Shown: in pieces, positions 35,437 through 42,945 of the stretch | How positions within the stretch are numbered: position 1 is the stretch's first letter | How the letters are laid out: the number at the start of each line of letters is the position of its first letter | Origin: Gammaproteobacteria bacterium | GTDB taxonomy: Bacteria; Pseudomonadota; Gammaproteobacteria; Arenicellales; Poriferihabitantaceae | Direction: 5' to 3' | DNA: 64,000 nucleotides | NCBI GenBank assembly: GCA_030432755.1 | Contig: JAUILZ010000002.1 | Coordinates: 186,001-250,000, forward strand | Program-made: the position numbers and the translations under genes | Notes under the pieces: generated by a model | Told to the model about the DNA's origin: nothing | Database searches by the model: none | The model's input: only the letters and a program-made list of their open reading frames with translations

Positions 35437-37016
35437 CCACTACCGGCGAACGCCTTGCCCAGCTCCTCGACGCCTACGGTGTCAGGATCGCTTCCGGCAT
35501 TCCGGGCACCCATACCATCGAGCTATACCGCGGCCTGCCGTCGACGCGCATCCGCCATGTCACCCCGCGCCACGAGCAGGGCGCGGGCTTCCTCGCCGAC
35601 GGCTATGCCCGGGTCACCGGCCGGCCCGCCGTCTGCATCACCGTGTCGGGCCCCGGAGCGCTCAACATCGCCACGCCGATGGGGCAGGCGCTGGCGGACT
35701 CGGTGCCGATGCTGGTGATCTCCGCCGACAACAAGACCTGGCAGCGCGGCCTCGGCGAGGGCCGGCTGCACGAGACCCCCGACCTGCAGGCGGCGATGGC
35801 GGAATGCAGCCGCTGGAGCCATACCCTGTCGCGCCCGGACGAACTCCCGCGGGTGCTGGCGCGGGCCTTCGCGATCTTCGCGAGCGAGCGGCCGGGGCCG
35901 GTGCACCTCACGCTTCCCCTCGACGTCATCACCGCGAACGCCGACCACGTGAGCGCCGAGCCCTGGGACCTGCCGCTGCCGCCGGCGCCCCATCCCGATG
36001 CCATGCGGCGAGCCGCGGAACTGCTGAACTCGGCCAAGAACCCGGTGATCGCCCTCGGCGGCGGCGCTGCGGGGGGCGCAGCGCTCTGCCGGCAAATCGC
36101 CGAAACCCTCGACGCCCCGGTCACAACCACTCACAACGCCAAGGGCATCCTTCCCGCGAATCACCCGCTGCACGTGGGAGGCAGCCCGGCGATGGACGCG
36201 GTGCAGGCGCTCTTCAGCGAATCCGACGGCGTACTCGCCGTGGGCACCGAGCTTGGAGAGACCGACTACGACTTCTTCTTCAAGGAATCCGCGCGGATGT
36301 CGGCGAACCTCGTGCGCCTCGACATCGATTCCCGCCAGTTCAGCCGCAACCAGCGCCCCGCGGTTTCCCTGCTGGGTGACGCGGGCCTCGGCCTGGAAGC
36401 CCTGTTGCCACTGCTTGACGCGCGGGAACCCGGCAGCGGCGCCGATCGCACCCGTGCGGTGCGCGAGGCCCTGGCGAATGACCATCACGCCGGCTACACC
36501 GCGTTCTACCAAACGCTGCACCGGGCCCTGCCGAATCACGTCCTGTTTGGCGACTCCACCCAGCCGACGTACTTCGCCGCGTTCCAGTACGACGCCACCG
36601 CGCCGCGCAGCTTCGCCGCCGCCAGCACCGGCTACGGCACACTCGGCTACGCATTACCCGCCGGGTTCGGAGGCAAGCTCGGCGCCCGGGACCGCCCGGT
36701 GGTGGTGTTCGCCGGCGACGGCGGCTTCCAGTTCACCCTCAATGAACTGTCCACCGCGGTGCAGGCGAGGATCCCGGTGATCGTTCTCGTCTGGCACAAC
36801 CACGCATACGGCGAGATCGCGAGCAACTTCCGCAACGCGGGCATGGAACCCATGGCCTGCGACATCCACTCCCCCGACTTCCTCGCGCTGGCAAAGGCGT
36901 ACGGCTGTGCCGCACTCCGGGTGGAGGACCACGACGCGCTGGAGTCGGCGCTCAGGGAAGCCGCCACGCGCGACGTGCCCACGGTGATCGAGGTGCCCGA
37001 AGAACGCTTTATCTGA
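35433..37016 (+). CDS. Thiamine-diphosphate decarboxylase, AruI-like (acetolactate synthase fold)
   Basis: 527 residues. The N-terminal domain has the activating Glu in HVTPRHEQGAGFLADGYARV and the SGPGALN loop; the C-terminal TPP-binding motif runs GDGGFQFTLNELSTAVQ (about 428). The fold is shared by acetolactate synthase and 2-oxoacid decarboxylases. It overlaps the upstream aminotransferase gene by four bases (ATGA), so product hand-over is likely: the 2-oxo acid from the transaminase would be decarboxylated here. By analogy with aruHI the substrate would be 5-guanidino-2-oxopentanoate. That is inference. Confidence 0.85.
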   Translation: MTTTGERLAQLLDAYGVRIASGIPGTHTIELYRGLPSTRIRHVTPRHEQGAGFLADGYARVTGRPAVCITVSGPGALNIATPMGQALADSVPMLVISADNKTWQRGLGEGRLHETPDLQAAMAECSRWSHTLSRPDELPRVLARAFAIFASERPGPVHLTLPLDVITANADHVSAEPWDLPLPPAPHPDAMRRAAELLNSAKNPVIALGGGAAGGAALCRQIAETLDAPVTTTHNAKGILPANHPLHVGGSPAMDAVQALFSESDGVLAVGTELGETDYDFFFKESARMSANLVRLDIDSRQFSRNQRPAVSLLGDAGLGLEALLPLLDAREPGSGADRTRAVREALANDHHAGYTAFYQTLHRALPNHVLFGDSTQPTYFAAFQYDATAPRSFAAASTGYGTLGYALPAGFGGKLGARDRPVVVFAGDGGFQFTLNELSTAVQARIPVIVLVWHNHAYGEIASNFRNAGMEPMACDIHSPDFLALAKAYGCAALRVEDHDALESALREAATRDVPTVIEVPEERFI

Positions 37017-37037
37017 GCGCTTTCACGCGCACATTCC

Positions 37038-37361
37038 GTGGATCGTTTTCCCTCGCGCATCGTCTGCCTCACGGAAGAGACCACGGAAATCCTTTACCTC
37101 CTCGGCGAGGACCGCATCCTCGCCGACCACACGGAAGTGATCCGCCGCGCGCCGGACATCTACATCGCCTCCTGGTGTGGAAAGAAGTTCCGCGCGGAAC
37201 AGGTTCGCGCGCGGGACGGCTGGGAGAAGGTTCCCGCGGTACGGGACGATGAACTGCACGAGATCAAGTCGCCTCTGATCCTGCAGCCGGGGCCTGCGGC
37301 GCTGACGGATGGGCTGGATGCGTTGGTGGGGATCGTGGAAAGTTGGGCGGGAAAGCAATAG
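37038..37361 (+). pseudogene. Internally deleted cobalamin/metal-binding periplasmic-type protein (BtuF-like) remnant
   Basis: 107 residues from a GTG. The first ~24 residues (RIVCLTEETTEILYLLGE) are the N-terminus of the helical-backbone metal/cobalamin receptor family. They run directly into VIRRAPDIYIASWCGKKFRA, VRDDELHEIKSPLILQPGP and DGLDALVGIVESWA, which belong to its C-terminal third. From memory full-length members are ~250 residues, so ~140 internal residues appear to be missing in frame. Either a deleted gene or an assembly join. It follows the aruHI-like pair by 21 bases. Confidence 0.6.
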
Positions 37362-37513
37362 AGAATTCGCCTCAACCCGACGTTGAATCCATTCGTTGTA
37401 TATTCCGGACTTCAGGCTGACACAATCGCTCCAGCATTTTTTACTGGATGCGGTCTCATAAACAACCAAGCGCCGGTGACCTATGTCGTTGGGGCTAAAC
37501 AGGGGCTCAACAG

Positions 37514-38119
37514 TTGAAGAACAATTATGTCCTGATTGACTACGAGAATGTCCAACCGAAAAGCTTGGCCATACTAAATGGTCACGAATTCAAAGTCATC
37601 GTCTTCGTAGGCGCCAATCAGACGAAGATTCCTTTCGAGCTTGCATCGGCTCTGCAATCCCTTGGAATGAACGCAGAGTACGTAAAGATTGGCGGCAACG
37701 GGCCGAATGCTCTCGATTTTCATATTGCGTTTTATATCGGCCAATTGGCTGAGAAAGATCCCAATGGATACTTTCACATAATCTCGCGAGATACCGGATT
37801 TGATCCCCTGATCAAGCATCTCAAAGAAAAGAAGATTTTTGCCCAGCGCGAGAAAGAGCTTGCCGAAATACCGTTGCTACGCATTTCCAACGCCACGTCC
37901 GTTGCCGAAAAAATCGAGGCAATAGTGAAGAACCTGGCCGCACGAGGCCACTCAAGGCCCCGCAAAGTTGAAACTCTGGCGAGCACTATCAACGCGTTGT
38001 TTTTGAAGAAGCTCGAAGAAAGAGAGCTGGAAGAGATCATCGTACAGATGAAAAGGCAGAAACTGATCGTTGTTGAGAAAGAAAATGTCAGCTACAGACC
38101 TCCAATAAGCCAACCCTGA
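37514..38119 (+). CDS. NYN/PIN-like domain protein with C-terminal helical domain
   Basis: 201 residues starting with TTG at 37514. The N-terminal half has the acidic pattern of NYN/PIN nucleases: LIDYENVQP (Asp and Glu at about 8-10), NALDFHIAFYIGQLAEKD (Asp near 68) and HIISRDTGFDPLIKHLK (Asp near 93 and 97). The C-terminal region (about 130-195) is Lys/Arg/Glu-rich and could be a winged-helix or OST-HTH-like RNA-binding fold. Such proteins can cleave RNA. It is less GC-rich than its neighbours and lies directly before a toxin-antitoxin pair, which suggests an acquired defence or mobile island. Confidence 0.75.
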   Translation: MKNNYVLIDYENVQPKSLAILNGHEFKVIVFVGANQTKIPFELASALQSLGMNAEYVKIGGNGPNALDFHIAFYIGQLAEKDPNGYFHIISRDTGFDPLIKHLKEKKIFAQREKELAEIPLLRISNATSVAEKIEAIVKNLAARGHSRPRKVETLASTINALFLKKLEERELEEIIVQMKRQKLIVVEKENVSYRPPISQP

Positions 38120-38256
38120 CAGGACGTTCAAACCGTCCGCCCAGCACTTTGAACCTGCTCGAGCATGGCTTTGCCAAGTGTGTCGGGTTGATAGATCCTT
38201 ACTGAGCGACTCTCACCCTGGTGATTCCAGAAACCCCTTATGGATGACAAAATGCA

Positions 38257-38266
38257 CACAATTGTG
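38257..38266. promoter_or_regulatory. Palindrome in the toxin-antitoxin promoter region
   Basis: CACAATTGTG is a perfect 10-bp palindrome ending 14 bases before the toxin start. CopG-type antitoxins usually bind such sites to repress their own operon. An ATGACA (38244-38249) is a weak -35 candidate; no convincing -10 is seen. Confidence 0.4.
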
Positions 38267-38280
38267 CTACTCTGCGCACG

Positions 38281-38559
38281 GTGAATTTCTATAACTGGAA
38301 TGCGGAGAAGAACGAGCAATTGATTGCGGAAAGAGGCGTTTCGTTCGAGGAAATCATTTTCTATATTGAAAATGGTGGCCTGCTCGATGAGATAGCTCAC
38401 CCCAATGCTCAGGAATATTCCCATCAACGTATTTTCGTGGTTGCAGTCGAAAACTATGTGCACCTCGTCCCATACGTCGAAAGTGATGGTGAGTATTTCC
38501 TCAAAACAATCATCCCAAGCAGAAAGTTCACGAAGATTTATTTCGGAGATGCACTATGA
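38281..38559 (+). CDS. BrnT-like toxin of a type II toxin-antitoxin pair
   Basis: 92 residues from GTG at 38281. It has the layout of BrnT-type RNase-fold toxins: FYNWNAEKNEQLIAERGVSF, FEEIIFYIENGGLLDE, and the terminal LKTIIPSRKFTKIYFG with conserved basic residues. The overlap ATGA with the next, ribbon-helix-helix gene is typical, and toxin-first order is the norm for BrnTA. It would cleave RNA when free of antitoxin (family knowledge; untested here). Confidence 0.85.
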   Translation: MNFYNWNAEKNEQLIAERGVSFEEIIFYIENGGLLDEIAHPNAQEYSHQRIFVVAVENYVHLVPYVESDGEYFLKTIIPSRKFTKIYFGDAL

Positions 38560-38891
38560 ATGACGTGAAATTGAGCAAAGAGGAAAAGAAACTTTTAAAA
38601 GCCGTCGAAGCCGGAGAGTTCGAGTCTGTTCTTACCAGGAAACGTCGGGCGGAGCTTGTGACTGCTGCCAGGAATACGACCCGTAAAGACAAGAGGATCA
38701 ATATCAGGATCTCCAATCGCGACCTGATGGCTATTCAGCTAAGAGCCTCCGAGGAGGGAATTCCCTATCAGACCTTCGTGTCGAGCATTATTCACAAGTA
38801 CATTTCGGGCTCCTTGAAAGATGTTTCCGGTGGCAAGCGGGCGCAGTCTGTCCGCTCAAAGTCCGCCTCACGATCTTCCAGCGACCGCTAA
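38556..38891 (+). CDS. CopG/ribbon-helix-helix antitoxin
   Basis: 111 residues. The N-terminal half (LSKEEKKLLKAVEAGEFESV, then LTRKRRAELVTAARNT) binds toxin, and the core RINIRISNRDLMAIQLRAS with EGIPYQTFVSSIIHKYI is a ribbon-helix-helix DNA-binding fold. It would neutralise the upstream toxin and autoregulate the operon. The C-terminus carries an extra Ser/Arg/Lys-rich tail of about 25 residues (GGKRAQSVRSKSASRSSS), longer than I expect for the family. Overlap is four bases with the toxin and one base with the next small frame (TAATG). Confidence 0.87.
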   Translation: MNDVKLSKEEKKLLKAVEAGEFESVLTRKRRAELVTAARNTTRKDKRINIRISNRDLMAIQLRASEEGIPYQTFVSSIIHKYISGSLKDVSGGKRAQSVRSKSASRSSSDR

Positions 38892-39022
38892 TGCGCAACG
38901 CAATGTGTCAGGAGCAGCGCTACGAATGCGACTGCTTTCGGTTGATGCCGGACGAACTGATCGAATACTGGCCCTGGCTTCCCGAAAGGATCACAGCCTG
39001 TGACACGACCGGCTCAAATTGA
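38891..39022 (+). CDS. Small 43-residue Cys-rich ORF after the antitoxin
   Basis: A 43-codon frame whose ATG overlaps the antitoxin stop (TAATG) and whose end overlaps the TTG of the following zinc-ribbon frame. It contains four cysteines (CQEQRYECDCF, and a later ACDTTG) and an acidic ELIEYWPWLPER. The double overlap suggests translation coupling, but the frame is short and I know no family. It may be real or chance. Confidence 0.35.
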   Translation: MRNAMCQEQRYECDCFRLMPDELIEYWPWLPERITACDTTGSN

Positions 39023-39030
39023 AGATCAAC

Positions 39031-39291
39031 ATGAATTATTACGATTGGGCGAAAGAGGAGCAACGTTGCAATGGCTGCGGCTGGGCCGGCATGGGAGATG
39101 AAGCAAAAATACGCGAATCGTTTTCTGATGGAATCGAGTACGAGTGTCCGAATTGCGCGAACTACTTCGGCTATGTCGCTTTCCCGCTATTGTCTGAATC
39201 GATTACCGATCAGAGAGCTCCGCGGGCAGACAAAATATTCGCGAAAATTGCATTGTCCGGAGCGAACAAGGACGATTGCGAAGCTGACTGA
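39031..39291 (+). CDS. Small zinc-ribbon protein
   Basis: About 86 residues (or 90 from TTG at 39019). Two CxxC pairs, RCNGCGW and ECPNCAN, spaced ~25 residues apart, form a probable zinc ribbon. The rest is polar with no recognisable domain. Such small proteins can bind nucleic acid or protein. It shares the lower-GC composition of the toxin-antitoxin island and follows the 43-residue frame closely. Confidence 0.6.
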   Translation: MNYYDWAKEEQRCNGCGWAGMGDEAKIRESFSDGIEYECPNCANYFGYVAFPLLSESITDQRAPRADKIFAKIALSGANKDDCEAD

Positions 39292-39369
39292 AACCGGCAA
39301 GCCCGGACAACACGATTCGGCTATTCACACACCTGCCCCATTTTCATTCAGCAACTTGTCTTTTCCTCA

Positions 39370-39819
39370 ATGTTTGCCACGATGAACTGGACCAGGGGCG
39401 AATATTCCATCAGTTGCGATCCGGCAAAAGTGGATTCGGACCTGGTTGCCGGATTCCTGGCGTCCTCCTACTGGGCAAAGGGGATTCCCGCCGCTACCGT
39501 CGAGAGAGCATTGAAAAATTCCCTGTGCTTTGTCCTTTTGCACAACGACAGCCAGGTGGGTTTCGCCCGCGTCATCTCGGACCGGGCCACCATCGCCTAT
39601 CTTGGGGATGTCTTCATCCTTCCCGACCACCGGGGCAAGGGATTATCAAAGTGGCTGATGGAATGCGTCGTCGGCCACCCGGAACTACAGGGGCTGCGGC
39701 GGTGGATACTGGCTACGCGCGACGCGCATGACCTCTACCGGAAATTCGGCTTCACCGCGCTGAAAGATCCCGATGCCTTCATGGAATTGCACGACGCCAA
39801 TGTCTACGGAGGCGGTTGA
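39370..39819 (+). CDS. GNAT-family N-acetyltransferase
   Basis: 149 residues. The acetyl-CoA-binding motif A reads LGDVFILPDHRGKGLSKWLM with the R-G-x-G-x loop, and the C-terminal DLYRKFGFTALKDP is motif B. The start is 39370 or ATG 39382. The acceptor is unknown. It marks the right border of the AT-richer island; its own GC looks normal. Confidence 0.85.
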   Translation: MFATMNWTRGEYSISCDPAKVDSDLVAGFLASSYWAKGIPAATVERALKNSLCFVLLHNDSQVGFARVISDRATIAYLGDVFILPDHRGKGLSKWLMECVVGHPELQGLRRWILATRDAHDLYRKFGFTALKDPDAFMELHDANVYGGG

Positions 39820-39900
39820 CCGGGCAATTCCAGGTCTGCGCCTGTTGCGGTTCCGGCAAAGCTGAACTACCGGTATCGTATGCATTTATCATACCCCTGA

Positions 39901-39919
39901 GCCGCCTCCCCCGGGCGGC
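39901..39919 (+). terminator. Possible hairpin after the acetyltransferase gene
   Basis: GCCGCC (39901-39906) and GGCGGC (39914-39919) make a 6-bp stem with a 7-base loop, 82 bases past the stop. No T-run follows, so this is weak. The rest of the 185-base gap to the antiporter gene holds a TTGACCGGGCA pair (near 39817 and 39952). Confidence 0.25.
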
Positions 39920-40004
39920 CTCCTGCCCGACGACGGCGCCGAACAGGCGCGTTGACCGGGCAGTCACGTCCACCGGATCGATGCGAGTTCATTAGCCAGG
40001 ATAG

Positions 40005-41708
40005 ATGGAGCACAACGTACCCCTGATAACGACGATCGCCGCGGCGCTCGGGCTGGCCCTGGTCCTGGGCCTCGTCGCGGTGCGCCTGAAGCTGCCGGCG
40101 CTCGTCGGCTACCTGGTCGCCGGGGTGATCATCGGCCCGTCGACGCCGGGATTCGTCGCCGACGTCGCGCTCGCGGGACAGCTTGCCGAGATCGGCGTCA
40201 TGTTGCTGATGTTCGGCGTGGGGCTGCATTTCTCGCTGGAAGACCTGGTGGCGGTGCGCCGGATCGCCCTGCCGGGGGCGATCGCCCAGATCGCCGTGGC
40301 CACCGCGCTGGGAGCGACCGTCGCCACCCTCTGGGGCTGGAGCCTGGGCGCTGGCCTGGTATTCGGTCTCGCGCTCTCTGTCGCGAGCACCGTGGTGCTG
40401 CTCAGGGCGCTGGAGAGCCGCGGACTGCTCGACACACTCAACGGCCGCATCGCCGTCGGCTGGCTGGTGGTCGAGGACCTCGTGACGGTGCTCGTGCTGG
40501 TATTGCTGCCGCCCCTGTCGGCCTGGCTCGGCGGTGGCGAAGGCTCTCCCGCCGCGACGGGCAGCCTGGACCTGCTGGTCACGTTCGCGATCACGCTGGG
40601 CAAGGTCGCGGTGTTCGCCTTGATCATGTTCGTCGCCGGCGGCCGGTTCCTGCCCTGGCTGCTCTGGCAGGTCGCGCGCACAGGGTCGCAGGAACTGTTC
40701 ACCCTCTGCGTGATCGCGGCCGCCGTCGGCATCGCCTACGCCGCCGCGGCGATCTTCGGCGTGTCCTTCGCGCTGGGGGCGTTCTTCGCCGGGATGGTGC
40801 TCAGCAAGTCCGCATTGAGCTACCGCGCGGCGAAGGAATCGCTACCCCTGCGGGATGCGTTCTCCGTGCTCTTCTTCGTGTCGGTGGGGATGCTGTTCGA
40901 CCCGGCGATGGTGATCCAGGAACCCGTCCGGGTGATGGTGGTGGTCGCGATCATCATGTTCGGCAAGACCCTGGCCGCGTTTCTGCTGGTGCTCGCCTTC
41001 CGCTACCCGCTCAACTCCGCGCTGACGGTTTCGGCCAGTCTGGCGCAGGTCGGCGAGTTTTCGTTCATTCTTGCCGGGCTTGGCGTGACGCTGGGGCTGC
41101 TGCCGGTCGAGGGACAGAACCTCATCCTGGCGGGCGCGCTCATTTCCATCGCGCTCAACCCGCTACTGTTCCACCTGGTCGAACCGTTGCAGGCATGGAT
41201 ACGCTCCCGCTCCCGGCTGGCCCGGGCCATGGAGCGCCCGACCGACCCACTGGCGGAACTGCCGTTTACCGTGGACCAGGAAAAACTGACGGGGCATGTC
41301 CTCCTCGTCGGGTATGGCCGCGTCGGTCGGCGAATCGGCGAGGCCCTGACGGCGCGGGGGGTCCCGATCGTCGTTGCCGAGCAGAACCGGGAAACGGTGG
41401 AGAGGCTGCGCGAGCAGGACATCCCGGCCGTTTCCGGGGATGCCGCGGAGCACGAGGTCCTCATCCAGGCGCATGTCGCCCGCGCCCGAATGCTGGTCAT
41501 CGCGATCCCGGATACGCTTCGGGCGAGGAAAATGATCGAAGTCGCGCGGATGCTCAATCCCGACATCCTGACCGTCGCCCGCGTTCACACCGAGGAAGAG
41601 GAGAACATCCTGCGAAACGACAGGATCGGGCAGGTGTTCATGGGAGAGCATGAACTCGCCCTCTCGATGACACGGCATATACTCGATCATGTGACGAATG
41701 ACAATTGA
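40005..41708 (+). CDS. KefB/YbaL-type cation:proton antiporter with TrkA-N domain
   Basis: 567 residues. About twelve membrane spans of the CPA2 fold (LGLVAVRLKLPALVGYLVAG near the start, and GVGLHFSLEDLVAVRR) are followed by a cytoplasmic RCK/TrkA-N domain (about 420-560) with the dinucleotide loop VGYGRVGRRIGEAL. These export potassium in exchange for protons; KefB/KefC are glutathione-gated, YbaL-type proteins are less studied. No ancillary KefF-like gene is adjacent. Its end overlaps the nitronate monooxygenase start by four bases. Confidence 0.9.
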   Translation: MEHNVPLITTIAAALGLALVLGLVAVRLKLPALVGYLVAGVIIGPSTPGFVADVALAGQLAEIGVMLLMFGVGLHFSLEDLVAVRRIALPGAIAQIAVATALGATVATLWGWSLGAGLVFGLALSVASTVVLLRALESRGLLDTLNGRIAVGWLVVEDLVTVLVLVLLPPLSAWLGGGEGSPAATGSLDLLVTFAITLGKVAVFALIMFVAGGRFLPWLLWQVARTGSQELFTLCVIAAAVGIAYAAAAIFGVSFALGAFFAGMVLSKSALSYRAAKESLPLRDAFSVLFFVSVGMLFDPAMVIQEPVRVMVVVAIIMFGKTLAAFLLVLAFRYPLNSALTVSASLAQVGEFSFILAGLGVTLGLLPVEGQNLILAGALISIALNPLLFHLVEPLQAWIRSRSRLARAMERPTDPLAELPFTVDQEKLTGHVLLVGYGRVGRRIGEALTARGVPIVVAEQNRETVERLREQDIPAVSGDAAEHEVLIQAHVARARMLVIAIPDTLRARKMIEVARMLNPDILTVARVHTEEEENILRNDRIGQVFMGEHELALSMTRHILDHVTNDN

Positions 41709-42760
41709 GCGAACCTGAGACGATGACATTGCAACAACTCCTCGGCACCGAATTCCCGATCATCCAGGCCCCCATGGCCGGCGTGCAGGGCAGCGCGCTG
41801 GTAGTGGCGGTGTCCGACGCCGGGGGCGTGGGATCGTTGCCCTGTGCGATGCTGTCGCCCGACGCCATACGGTCCGAACTAACGACCATCAAGTCCGTCA
41901 CCGACAGACCGTTCAACGTCAATTTCTTCTGTCACGTGCCACCATCCCGCGATGCGGAGCGAGAAGCGGCCTGGCACGCGGTGCTGGCGCCCTATTTCGA
42001 GGAGTACGGCATTGATCCCGGAGCGATCCCCACGGGGCCGGCGAGAGCACCCTTCAATTCCGAATTGGCGGAAATACTCGAGGAGTTTCGTCCTGCCGTG
42101 GTGAGCTTTCACTTCGGCCTGCCTTCGGCGGAGTTGCTCGCAAGGGTCAAACGCATGGGTGCAAAAGTCCTCTCCTCTGCGACCACCGTAGAGGAAGCGC
42201 TCTGGCTGGAGGCCCAGGGGGCTGATGCCGTCATTGCACAGGGTCTCGAGGCCGGAGGGCACCGAGGTATGTTTCTCTCGGATGACATCAGCACCCAGGT
42301 CAGCACGCTCGCGCTGGTGCCTCAGGTCGTCCGCGCGGTGAACGTTCCCGTTATCGCAGCCGGCGGCATCGCCGATGCGAAGGGTGTCGCAGCCGCAATG
42401 GATCTCGGCGCGTCCGGCGTCCAGGTTGGCACGGCTTACCTGCTCTGCCCCGAGGCCACCACGAGCGCGGTACATCGTGCGGCACTGCAGAGCCCGTCCG
42501 CCCGTCATACCGCGCTCACCAACGTGTTTACCGGCCGGCCGGCGCGCGGCATCGTGAATCGCATCATCCGCGAGTTGGGCCCGATATCCGCCGCAGCGCC
42601 GGAATTTCCTCTTGCCGCTTCCGCCGTCGCGCCGCTGCGCGCAAAGGCGGAATGTCGGGACAACGGTGACTTTACTTCTCTATGGTCCGGGCAGAATCCG
42701 AGCGGATGCCGTGAAATTCCGGCTGCCCAACTGACGCAGGAGCTGACCGCCGGGCTTTGA
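41705..42760 (+). CDS. Nitronate monooxygenase (2-nitropropane dioxygenase family)
   Basis: 351-residue FMN enzyme that oxidises alkyl nitronates or propionate 3-nitronate. Motifs are IIQAPMAGVQGSALVVAVSD, VGSLPCAMLSPD, GLEAGGHRGMF, and PVIAAGGIADAKGVAAAMDL for flavin phosphate binding. A TTG at 41705 overlaps the antiporter gene; an ATG at 41723 is an alternative. Co-transcription with the antiporter is likely from the overlap, although the functional link is unclear. Confidence 0.9.
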   Translation: MSEPETMTLQQLLGTEFPIIQAPMAGVQGSALVVAVSDAGGVGSLPCAMLSPDAIRSELTTIKSVTDRPFNVNFFCHVPPSRDAEREAAWHAVLAPYFEEYGIDPGAIPTGPARAPFNSELAEILEEFRPAVVSFHFGLPSAELLARVKRMGAKVLSSATTVEEALWLEAQGADAVIAQGLEAGGHRGMFLSDDISTQVSTLALVPQVVRAVNVPVIAAGGIADAKGVAAAMDLGASGVQVGTAYLLCPEATTSAVHRAALQSPSARHTALTNVFTGRPARGIVNRIIRELGPISAAAPEFPLAASAVAPLRAKAECRDNGDFTSLWSGQNPSGCREIPAAQLTQELTAGL

Positions 42761-42945
42761 CTTTGCTGACTTTGCTATTGCTTCGCGGCACCAATCGATA
42801 TGCCGGGACGTCCGCCTGACAGTTGTGAGTGCCTTCTGTGTACACTTGGGCTTACAAGTTCAACTCGTGTTGTGAGATGCTGTAGATTCTCCTGCAAGCA
42901 ACAAGAAAGCCGCCGCTGGTGGTAAACGGACTCAAGGAATCTGAC

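Noticed and set aside
35523-36539. Minus-strand frame of 338 codons opposite the thiamine-diphosphate enzyme gene
   Set aside because: Antisense shadow without recognisable domain.
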